From assembly GCA_020634215.1 (NCBI GenBank), contig JACKCD010000012.1:56035-120034 (forward strand): DNA of 64,000 bases. Reading direction: 5' to 3'. Positions 40,881-48,428 of the stretch are shown piece after piece. How positions within the stretch are numbered: the first letter of the stretch is position 1; every line of letters begins with the position of its first letter. The stretch is from Ardenticatenaceae bacterium. GTDB lineage: Bacteria; Chloroflexota; Anaerolineae; Promineifilales; Promineifilaceae. The position numbers and the translations under genes are program-made. Under the pieces are notes generated by a model. The model searched no databases and was not told the DNA's origin. It was given only the letters and a program-made list of their open reading frames with translations.

Positions 40881-41306
40881 CTAAGCAGGTTGCAAACTCA
40901 TTTTTGCCTGCTGGCGCTGACGGGCTGCCTGTAAATCTTTGGCAGCGTTGACAAAGGCAGGACGTAATTTGGCGGGGACGGGGAGTGTAGCTTCATTCGC
41001 CAAAATATCGTTAAGGGACATACCGACAAGTTCGGGGGCTGGTTGCAGGCGGGCGAAGACAGTCCAACCAGCAAATTTTTGGGCGTGGACAACGCGGTCT
41101 TTTTCATCAATGACTAGGATACCGTAGGCGCGTCCTTTGAGACGATCACCGTTGAGACCAACGGCCGTTAATCCATCCTTCCTCAGCAGTGCCAAATCCT
41201 TGTAAAAGACCTTCATCTGACGGTAAGCCATCCAAAATTGCGCCAGCCACATCACCACCATTGCGCCCAAGACGTACCCACCATAGTCAACCATAAAATC
41301 AACCAT
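40881..41306 (-). CDS. gutM: GutM-family glucitol operon activator
   Basis: A 141-residue protein with an N-terminal membrane helix (residues 9-28) and a soluble domain. QMKVFYKDLALLRKDGLTAV (about 31-50) and RLKGRAYGILVIDEKDRVVH (about 56-75) fit GutM/SrlM, the activator encoded in glucitol operons. It lies between HPr and EIIC. Its presence supports the glucitol-type naming of the operon, although here the main regulator is of SorC rather than GutR type. Confidence 0.85.
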   Translation of the reverse strand: MVDFMVDYGGYVLGAMVVMWLAQFWMAYRQMKVFYKDLALLRKDGLTAVGLNGDRLKGRAYGILVIDEKDRVVHAQKFAGWTVFARLQPAPELVGMSLNDILANEATLPVPAKLRPAFVNAAKDLQAARQRQQAKMSLQPA

Positions 41307-41335
41307 ATCCTACCTCCCGGTTTAGCAACCCGTAA

Positions 41336-41614
41336 TCAGTGACCTTCGGCAAAATCAGATTCAACCAGTGCTTGCAGGGCTGTGAGAGCTTCTTCAGCTT
41401 GAGGGCCTTCCGCCTCAATTTTAATTTCATGCCCTCTCAGCACTGCCAGCAGCAGCAGGTGTAGTGGACTTGCCCCATTAACCGGCCCTTTGCCCCGCGT
41501 CAAACTTGTCACCTGTATTTTGGCATCAAATTGCTTGGCCGTTTTGACAAACTGCGCCAACGGACGTGCGTGCAGCCCAGCTTCATGTTGAACAGTCAAA
41601 ATTACCTCTGCCAT
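41336..41614 (-). CDS. ptsH: HPr phosphocarrier protein
   Basis: A 92-residue HPr. The phosphorylated His lies in HEAGLHARPLAQFVKTAKQF (residues 10-29). The site matching the regulatory Ser46 of Gram-positive HPr is NGASPLHLL, where a Ser is kept but the surroundings differ. It moves phosphate from enzyme I to EIIA. Encoding HPr inside the EII array, with enzyme I at the far end, suggests a dedicated relay. Confidence 0.93.
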   Translation of the reverse strand: MAEVILTVQHEAGLHARPLAQFVKTAKQFDAKIQVTSLTRGKGPVNGASPLHLLLLAVLRGHEIKIEAEGPQAEEALTALQALVESDFAEGH

Positions 41615-41624
41615 GTCTCACTCC

Positions 41625-42571
41625 TTAACTTATGCTCCCTGCCAAAACAGCCTCGGCTGCATTGCTATCTGTCACTAATACATCTAAGAAACCACCTCGG
41701 AGAGCACCCAAAATGGCGGCTGCCTTCACCTTGCCCCCAGCTATGCCCACAATCGTACAGTTGCTAGCAGACAAAGCGCGTAGGCTAATTCCCACAATTT
41801 GTTGATTAATCGCAATATTGAGAATACGGCCGTTTTCGTCAAAATGCGTGCCACAAATATCACCCACTGCTCCAGCCCGCTTGATCTCATCCATTTCAAC
41901 AGCACTGAAGTAACCTGCCCGCACTAGAGCCGACCGTTCCGGCTCCACACTTCCCACGCCAACAAAAGCATAATTTGCCTGCGTCGCCAAATCAAGCGTT
42001 TCGTGCACATGTCTTTCAGTCATTAGCGAGGCTCTTGTCCGTGCATCAGCCACGAAATGGGGTGCATTGAGCGTAAAATATTGGGCACCAAGAGCCTGGG
42101 CAAAGGTTCGCGCCAAATCGGGACCATCAATGTGGGGATCGCCATGCCCAATCCCACCAATCATCTGCACAACTTTGACAAGGGGCAACCGCCGCTGATG
42201 CAGCGCATTACCCACCTCAAACAAGGCAGTCCCCCACCCCAATCCTAAAAATGCTGAGGTCATTTCAATCCAATTGAATGCTCCCTTTCTAAAAGCCACC
42301 AACATGCGGGTATAGTCAAGGTTACTACGCTGCACGACATAGCTGAGCGTAGACCATATCTGTTATAATTCTGTTTCTAGGTTAACTGGCGCTTGATGGG
42401 ATGGTTGATACGAATATCAACAAGCCCGTGCTGATGGGCTTCCGTTAAGAGACGAGAAATAGCGGAACGAGAATAACCAAATTTGCGAGCGATTTCAGCC
42501 TGGCTGCGACGACCCAAATAATACAGATCAGCAACCGTTGCTAAGAACTCTAGCCGCTCGTAGTTAGTCAT
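41625..42571 (-). pseudogene. SorC-family sugar-sensing regulator, interrupted by a stop and a frameshift
   Basis: The N-terminal part (start 42571, MTNYERLEFLATVADLYYLG) has the helix-turn-helix RRSQAEIARKFGYSRSAISR and runs to a TAG at 42377-42379. After it, translation in the same frame gives RYGLRSA and must then shift by one base near 42340 to reach YVVQRSNLDYTR and the sugar-binding domain (WGTALFEVGNAL, VVQMIGGIGHGDPHIDGPDL, FVGVGSVEPERSALVRAGYF) ending at 41625. Two separate lesions make a simple sequencing slip less likely, but not excluded. It is the first gene of the polyol array and its expected regulator. Confidence 0.8.
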
Positions 42572-42690
42572 CGTCCCTCTTCTCTCCTTGCTGCACCTCT
42601 CCAAGTGCAACAACCTCTCTGTTTGCTTGCTACCCTGCACATCTCCCGTAGCAACACGTTAATAATAATAACCCCTTCATTCACCAAGGT

Positions 42691-42723
42691 TTCACATTAG
42701 TGAAAATCATTCACATATGTGAA
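42691..42723. promoter_or_regulatory. Tandem operator-like palindromes TTCACATNNGTGAA
   Basis: Two sites, TTCACATTAGTGAA (42691-42704) and TTCACATATGTGAA (42710-42723), the second a perfect palindrome, are separated by five bases. They lie about 120 bases upstream of the SorC-type regulator and in the spacer shared with the divergent lspA gene. Their symmetry and place suggest binding sites for the SorC-family protein, which commonly autoregulates. Confidence 0.6.
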
Positions 42724-42824
42724 AAATCGTATTGGCAACCTATAGACATATAACTATTGCGATAGCGTAGAGACTATGCTCCACTCTCCAACCTCTGATA
42801 CAATGGAAGAAATACAATAGTTGG

Positions 42825-43478
42825 ATGAAGGATATGAATGAATTTGAGATGCCGGAACAGGAAGAAACGGCCGTTTTGCCCACACCACAGGCCGACCCTG
42901 AGCCGAAAATGGTGGAGCCAGCAACACTAGGGCAGCGGTTAACATTGTTTATCGTAACGGCCGTTATCCTGCTGCTTGATCAAAGCAGCAAATATTGGAT
43001 TGAAAATAACCTGCGGCTGGGGGAAGTATGGGCACCGTTTCCCAGCCTTGAGCCTTTTTTCCGCATCTTCCACGTTAGCAACACCGGGGCGGCCTTTGGG
43101 CTGCTGCCATCGGGCGGGGTAATCTTTGGCGTGTTGGCTGTTATCGTTGGCGCGACCATTATCTATTACAACCACACCTTGCCCAACGGCCAGCTTGGCT
43201 TTCGTGTGGTACTGGGGCTGTTACTGGGCGGGGCGTGGGGCAACATGATTGACCGGGTGCGCATCGGCCACGTCACCGACTTTTTAGATTTTGGCCCCTG
43301 GCCCGTCTTTAACGTAGCCGATATGTCCATTGTGGCTGGGGTGATTATTATGGGCTGGTTTACGTATCAGGAACATCGTCGGGAACAGGCCATGCAGACC
43401 GAGGCCAAGCAACAAGAATTAGACGACAGGGAGCAACAAACGCTTGATGAATGGTCAACAGGTTCATCTGACGCTTGA
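42825..43478 (+). CDS. lspA: Lipoprotein signal peptidase (signal peptidase II)
   Basis: A 217-residue protein; the core is standard LspA with extra charged tails at both ends (about 35 residues N-terminal and 25 C-terminal). Four membrane helices are visible. The active-site regions are VSNTGAAFGLLPSGG (about residues 84-98), GGAWGNMIDRVRIGHVTDFL (about 136-155) and FNVADMSIV (about 162-170), holding the two catalytic Asp. It cleaves prolipoprotein signal peptides. Its end overlaps the start of the pseudouridine synthase gene. Confidence 0.93.
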   Translation: MKDMNEFEMPEQEETAVLPTPQADPEPKMVEPATLGQRLTLFIVTAVILLLDQSSKYWIENNLRLGEVWAPFPSLEPFFRIFHVSNTGAAFGLLPSGGVIFGVLAVIVGATIIYYNHTLPNGQLGFRVVLGLLLGGAWGNMIDRVRIGHVTDFLDFGPWPVFNVADMSIVAGVIIMGWFTYQEHRREQAMQTEAKQQELDDREQQTLDEWSTGSSDA

Positions 43479-44400
43479 TGCCCCCGGCGAACGGCTGGAT
43501 AAGGCACTAGGGGATGCCCTGCCGCAGTTGTCGCGGGTGCAGTGGCAGCGGCTGCTGAAGGAGGAGCGGGTGTGGGTTAACGGCCGTTTAGCCACCAAAC
43601 CCAGCCAGCGACTCATCGGCGGGGAGCAAGTTGTTGCCACGCTGCCGGAACCCGTGGAAACCGATATTATCCCCGACGACATTCCCCTCGACATCCGCTA
43701 CGAAGACGATGATATTCTAGTGGTCAACAAACCGGCCGGGATGGTGGTGCATTTGGGCACCGGCCATTTGCGCGGCACGTTGGTCAATGCGGTGTTGGCG
43801 CACTGCCCAGAGGTGCTGGGGGTGGGAGGCGAAGTGCGCCCTGGCATTGTCCATCGGCTGGACAAGGAAACATCGGGGCTGATTGTGGTTGCCAAGCACG
43901 ATGCCGCGCTGCGCCATTTACAGGATCAGTTTAAGGCGCGTGAAGTGAAGAAGGTGTATCTGGCACTGGTGGAGGGGCAAATTCGGCCACCACAGGCACT
44001 GATTGATGCCCCAATTGGGCGGGATGTGGGGCATCGCAAGCGGATGCAGGTGGTGACGGACCCATCACGGGAGTCCCGGTCAGCGCAGACGGAATATTAC
44101 ACGCGGACAGTGTATGACCAATATACGCTGGTGGAATGTCGCCCTCTCACCGGGCGGACGCACCAGATTCGGGTGCATTTGGCCTATTTGGGCTTTCCGA
44201 TTGTGGGAGACAGGATTTATGGGCGGCGCAAGCAGCGGTTGGCAATCAAGCGGCACTTTTTGCACGCAGCGCAGTTGGGGTTTAAACGGCCGTTAGACAA
44301 CCAACCCCTCACCCTCACCGCCGAACTCCCGCCCGAACTCCAGACCATCCTCAACCAACTTCCGGCCGTTGGTTATGCGGCTGAACTAACCGATTATTGA
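43447..44400 (+). CDS. rluD: RluD-type 23S rRNA pseudouridine synthase
   Basis: A 317-residue enzyme. An N-terminal S4-like RNA-binding domain (GERLDKALGDALPQLSRVQW, residues 12-31) precedes the catalytic domain with GIVHRLDKETSGLIVVAKHD (about 136-155), whose Asp is the catalytic residue of RluA/RluD enzymes, and PLTGRTHQIRVHLAYLGFPI (about 233-252). It isomerises uridines in 23S rRNA. The ATG at 43447 lies within the end of lspA, so the two are translationally linked, an order common in bacteria. Confidence 0.93.
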   Translation: MNGQQVHLTLDAPGERLDKALGDALPQLSRVQWQRLLKEERVWVNGRLATKPSQRLIGGEQVVATLPEPVETDIIPDDIPLDIRYEDDDILVVNKPAGMVVHLGTGHLRGTLVNAVLAHCPEVLGVGGEVRPGIVHRLDKETSGLIVVAKHDAALRHLQDQFKAREVKKVYLALVEGQIRPPQALIDAPIGRDVGHRKRMQVVTDPSRESRSAQTEYYTRTVYDQYTLVECRPLTGRTHQIRVHLAYLGFPIVGDRIYGRRKQRLAIKRHFLHAAQLGFKRPLDNQPLTLTAELPPELQTILNQLPAVGYAAELTDY

Positions 44401-44629
44401 ACGCCGTAGCCGAGACCCGTGTAAAATCGGCCAGATTAAGGGTTGGCTAAGCAGTCAATAAAGCTCTTTCTAACGCTTTAGTACCTTAACGACAAGAATC
44501 TTGTACACTGAACAAGAAAATAAACCACAGATACACACGGATGAACACGGATTTTTCTTAGCTGTATGTATCTGTGTCCATCTGTAGTTTGTTTCCTTTT
44601 TGGTTGTGGCTTGTCCGCGTTAGGAACTT
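44401..44629. repeat. Spacer with CACAGAT/ACACGGAT inverted repeat
   Basis: At 44521-44592 AACCACAGATACACACGGAT and AACACGGATTTTT are followed by TGTATCTGTGTCCATCTGTA, giving an imperfect hairpin of the dispersed AACCACAGATGAACACGGAT type. Short related pieces lie near 2415-2435 and 11530. Nothing else was recognised in this spacer between convergent genes. Confidence 0.7.
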
Positions 44630-44815
44630 CTATTGGAAAAAACGATCCAGAGCATAAGCATAGTCTTCTCCGCTCTCATCAATAATACGAAGGTACCCAT
44701 GAGAGGTTGCCATATCATCAGGCACAATCTGATAGAGTTTTCCAGTTTCGAGCGCGGCTTCGTACCCATCATTGTTAATGCACACAGCAAATTGTTTCGT
44801 GGGTTCTGTATCCAT
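44630..44815 (-). CDS. Small conserved-looking hypothetical protein
   Basis: A 61-residue protein: the core AVCINNDGYEAALETGKLYQ and IVPDDMATSHGYLRIIDESG resembles short beta-rich hypothetical proteins seen in many Chloroflexota and cyanobacteria. It is acidic, soluble and has no known motif. It lies 14 bases after the start side of the histidine kinase's 3' end, on the same strand, so it may be co-transcribed with the kinase. Confidence 0.65.
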   Translation of the reverse strand: MDTEPTKQFAVCINNDGYEAALETGKLYQIVPDDMATSHGYLRIIDESGEDYAYALDRFFQ

Positions 44816-44829
44816 AGAAGCAGTTACTT

Positions 44830-47800
44830 TTAGGAATTTGGCTGCGTTAATGACGGTGTATCAACGGCCGTTTTTCCCCCCCGACCATTCACCCCCGCTT
44901 TCGGCTCAATCGGCAGCGCCAGGTAGAAGGTGCTGCCTTTGTCAAGCTGGCTGTGGCACCAGGCACGTCCCCCGTGCCTTTCCGCAATCGAGCGCACAAT
45001 CGCCAGCCCCAGCCCCGACCCCTTGATCTTCTCCGTTCCCCGCCGCTTCACCCGGTAGAACTTTTCAAACAAACGCAGTTGGTCTTTTTCGGAAATCCCC
45101 GGCCCCTTATCCTGCACGGCAATAATTACCTGCCCATGACTTTGCTCGGCGCGAAGCACCATTTCGCCACTTTGCGGCGCGTATTTAATACCGTTGGTAA
45201 GCAGATTGGTCACGGCCTGCCGAATGAGCGCTTTGTCACCGCGAATGGTGGACAAATTAGCCGGTGCGTCCACCTTGAGCTTGATCCCCTGCATGTGGGC
45301 GTGCTGCCAATGTTCCTCAGCAATGGTTTGCAGCAGTTGCTCAATATCAACTGGTTCAAACACCATCTCAATGCCCGCCTCAATGCGCCCCAGGTCGAGC
45401 AGATTGTTGACCAGCGTTGCCATTTGGTCAATGCCGCCCAAAATCTTTTCCGTATATTTGCTCTGCTGGTCGTTAAGCTCCCCCGCCATCGAAAGCATGG
45501 TGGCGTAACCACGCATATAGGTTAGCGGGCTGCGGAGGTCGTGGGAGACAGTGGAAACAAAGTCCGATTTTAGCTCGTCAAGCTCTTTGAAGTGGGTGAT
45601 GTCGTGCAGCACCGCCACGCGCCCGGCAATGTGGCCGTCGTTGCCGATGATGGGGGAGGCGCTGGTGTAGAAGGTGCGGCCATCATCCATCGGTATCTCA
45701 AAGTTGCGCGGCCGTTTGTCGGGGCTAAGAAGGGCATCGGCCAGCGGAACAATGGCAATCATGTCGCTGACGGTGCGCCCCATAAGCTGCTCAGATTTTT
45801 GCCCGAAGGTGCTTTCAAAGGCCGGGTTAACTGATTGAATGCGGTTGGTTTGGTCGGTGACGATGACGGCATCGGGGGTGCTGCTGAGCACGGCGGCCAG
45901 GCGGCGGCGGCCACCTTCGGCGCGGGCAAAGTTGTAGGCGTTTTCCACCAGAACGGCCGTTTGTCGTGACAACGTCCGCAGTAAATTGATCTCCCCATCA
46001 TGAAACTGGTGCGGTTGGGCATAACCCAGCCACAGCAGTCCGCGAAAGCCGCTAGGGGATGAAAGCGGAATGGCGATCAGCGCCTGAACCGGCAGCGGCA
46101 CCTCCGCTCCCAGCTCAAGCTGCTGCCGAATTTGGCTGGGGCTGGGAAGCGCACTGTCTTCGGTATGACGCAGCCGCGCCATGATTGCCCGATCCAACAC
46201 CACCATCGCGTCGGCAAGCGGGCCTTCACCAAACTGGAAGGGATGAGGGGTGTTGGGGTTGAGAATAATGGCGCGGGCACCAACCGCCGTTGTGCCACGC
46301 AGTGCCCCTTTGAGAATGGCGGGCATCCCTTCGGACAAATCCATACTGTTGGAGACCTCGGTGCTGATGCTGAGGAGCAGCGACAGGTCATCTACCCGCT
46401 GCTTAAGCGTTGTTTGCATATCGGCAAAAGCCCGGCTCAGTTGCCCCAACTCATCGCTGCGCTCCTTGTGGATGTCCAATTTTACCGGGTTGCCCATTGC
46501 CACAGCGCGGGTGGCGGTCACGAGCTGGCCGATGGGGTTGGTGATGTCGCGCCCCAGCAGGACGAGGTTGGCGTAAAAAGCGGCCGTGATCAGCAGCAAC
46601 ACTAGCGCCAGCGGCATTCCAATGTTCACCGCCAAATTGAGCACCACATCATAGGGAGCCGTTGTCACCACCGTCCACGGCTGGTTAACGGCCGGAATGG
46701 TGTAGACCAATTCACGGGCGTTGGTTTGTTCATCCCGCCCTTCATACGCCAAACCCTCCATATCACCGCTGCTGTGAAGCTGACGTGGAGCAGCAGGAGC
46801 CTGCCATGTTGCCAATAGCCGGTCGCTGCTATCGTCGCCATTATCACCCTTGCTGTAGGCAATGATGCGCGACTGCTCATCCACAATAAAGCCATCGCCC
46901 TGCCCAACGGTGCCGCGCAGCCCGGCCACCAAGCCAGCCAGGGACAGTTCTGGAACACGACCAATGAGGACGGCGGCCGGCCGGCCGTCGCTGCCGGGTA
47001 CAGGGACGATAAAGCTGACAACGGCCTCATCGCTGCGGTTTTGAGCCGAGGTGAGGGTGGGGGCGTTGCTGGCGAGGGTGTCAGAAACGGCCGTTTGTTC
47101 CACCTCCGTCAAATCCACCACCGTGTTGCCAATTGGGTAAAAGTTAAGAATAGTGCCATTGGCCGCCACCAGCAGTACCCGCCGATAGATCGGGTTCGTG
47201 CGGTGAAGCTGGCGCAGCAAATTGTTTTGCTCATCCGAATTGCTGGTTAGCAGCACCGGGTTTTGGCTATATTCCACCAGCAAGCTTTGCGCCCGCGCCT
47301 GAAAATCGGGGATTTCCTGCGCCACCGTGCTGGCATTGTACGCCATTTGGTCTACCACAAGCTTGGTGGAAACACGCAGCGACACGGTGAAGACAACGGT
47401 GACAAGCAGCACCAGCAGCAGCACGGCAAACAAAACAAAGTTACCCAACAACCGCTGCATCAGGCTGCGCTGCTGAGGGGATGGTGCCAGCGTGGGCGCG
47501 GGGCGCAGGTGGGGCAGAGCGCGGAAAATGAGAAGTAACAACAGCCCGCCCAGCACACCCTCCAGCAGCAGCGGGAACAGGTGGGCGTTGCCCGTGCTGA
47601 TTGCCAAATCCAGTTCGGAGAGGGCACTAGCGCTGCTGTTGCTGTTGGCAAAGGCGGCTAACCCCAGCAAAATAAAGGTGACACCATAGCTAAGGCCACC
47701 GGCCAAAACGGGGTTGCGCAGCCAATGATAGCCACGTCCCAAATAGTTTTGCCGCAGCAGGTGGCTGGCAAGCATGGCGGCCAAAGCGGCGTGAAAGATG

Positions 47801-48198
47801 TCAAATAGCTGGTGGCTGTGCCCCAGCGAACGGCCTAGCCCACTAAACAAACCGACGATAAAAGCGGCGGCAGGGTTAAGCGTGGCGGCGGCGAAAAGGG
47901 GGGCAAGGGTGGCAAAGGGAGCGACGGTGGGGGCCAGTTCCTGAGTGGTGGCAAGTGGGGTGGGCTGGGTGAGAAAGGGTAGGGTAAACGGGAAAAGCTG
48001 GTTGAGGAGAAGGGCAAGGAGGGAGAGCAGAAAAACAGCCGTCCATTGTGACCTTGTTTGCTGCTGTAGTTCAGACCGATAGTGCCAAAGCAGTCCAATG
48101 GCCGTAGCTAGATAAACGGCTAATAACAGGTAGCCAAGGGGCTGGGCAGGCAGGGCAAGGGCGAGTGAATCTGTTGTCCCCCACAGTTGATTGGGCAT
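44830..48198 (-). CDS. Multidomain sensor histidine kinase (membrane, HAMP, GAF, PAS, HisKA, HATPase)
   Basis: A 1122-residue sensor kinase. The N-terminal ~240 residues hold about six hydrophobic helices. A further helix (about 255-280) and an extracytoplasmic sensor region (285-525) lead to another helix, a HAMP domain (about 548-600), a GAF domain (605-745) and a PAS domain (770-880, with AVLSSTPDAVIVTDQTNR). The phospho-His lies in STVSHDLRSPLTYMRGYATM (about 880-900) and the ATP-binding boxes in IRQAVTNLLTNGIKYA and KGSGLGLAIVRSIAERHGG (about 992 and 1060). No response regulator lies next to it. It is divergent from the STAND/WD40 gene. Confidence 0.93.
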   Translation of the reverse strand: MPNQLWGTTDSLALALPAQPLGYLLLAVYLATAIGLLWHYRSELQQQTRSQWTAVFLLSLLALLLNQLFPFTLPFLTQPTPLATTQELAPTVAPFATLAPLFAAATLNPAAAFIVGLFSGLGRSLGHSHQLFDIFHAALAAMLASHLLRQNYLGRGYHWLRNPVLAGGLSYGVTFILLGLAAFANSNSSASALSELDLAISTGNAHLFPLLLEGVLGGLLLLLIFRALPHLRPAPTLAPSPQQRSLMQRLLGNFVLFAVLLLVLLVTVVFTVSLRVSTKLVVDQMAYNASTVAQEIPDFQARAQSLLVEYSQNPVLLTSNSDEQNNLLRQLHRTNPIYRRVLLVAANGTILNFYPIGNTVVDLTEVEQTAVSDTLASNAPTLTSAQNRSDEAVVSFIVPVPGSDGRPAAVLIGRVPELSLAGLVAGLRGTVGQGDGFIVDEQSRIIAYSKGDNGDDSSDRLLATWQAPAAPRQLHSSGDMEGLAYEGRDEQTNARELVYTIPAVNQPWTVVTTAPYDVVLNLAVNIGMPLALVLLLITAAFYANLVLLGRDITNPIGQLVTATRAVAMGNPVKLDIHKERSDELGQLSRAFADMQTTLKQRVDDLSLLLSISTEVSNSMDLSEGMPAILKGALRGTTAVGARAIILNPNTPHPFQFGEGPLADAMVVLDRAIMARLRHTEDSALPSPSQIRQQLELGAEVPLPVQALIAIPLSSPSGFRGLLWLGYAQPHQFHDGEINLLRTLSRQTAVLVENAYNFARAEGGRRRLAAVLSSTPDAVIVTDQTNRIQSVNPAFESTFGQKSEQLMGRTVSDMIAIVPLADALLSPDKRPRNFEIPMDDGRTFYTSASPIIGNDGHIAGRVAVLHDITHFKELDELKSDFVSTVSHDLRSPLTYMRGYATMLSMAGELNDQQSKYTEKILGGIDQMATLVNNLLDLGRIEAGIEMVFEPVDIEQLLQTIAEEHWQHAHMQGIKLKVDAPANLSTIRGDKALIRQAVTNLLTNGIKYAPQSGEMVLRAEQSHGQVIIAVQDKGPGISEKDQLRLFEKFYRVKRRGTEKIKGSGLGLAIVRSIAERHGGRAWCHSQLDKGSTFYLALPIEPKAGVNGRGGKTAVDTPSLTQPNS

Positions 48199-48428
48199 TT
48201 CGGGTTAGTTTCCACTGATGCAGCCTTTGACAAACACCACCGCTGCAAGTTGACCATAACAATACATGGCTGGCATTATAGCATGGGGAGATAGCCATCG
48301 CAATTGGTTGGACAAGGGTACTATGGGGAAGGGGGCAACGCATGGGAACGAATAACGAATGTTGTTTGGCAGGCGTTGGGTTTCTTGGTTAGACCAATTG
48401 TAAGTTTGACCCCCTACTATGCAGGGCT

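Noticed and set aside
40881..42571. Split of the SorC-type regulator as two real genes
   Set aside because: The two parts are the two halves of one standard protein and the connecting segment (RYGLRSA...YVVQRSNLDYTR) is present across the lesions.
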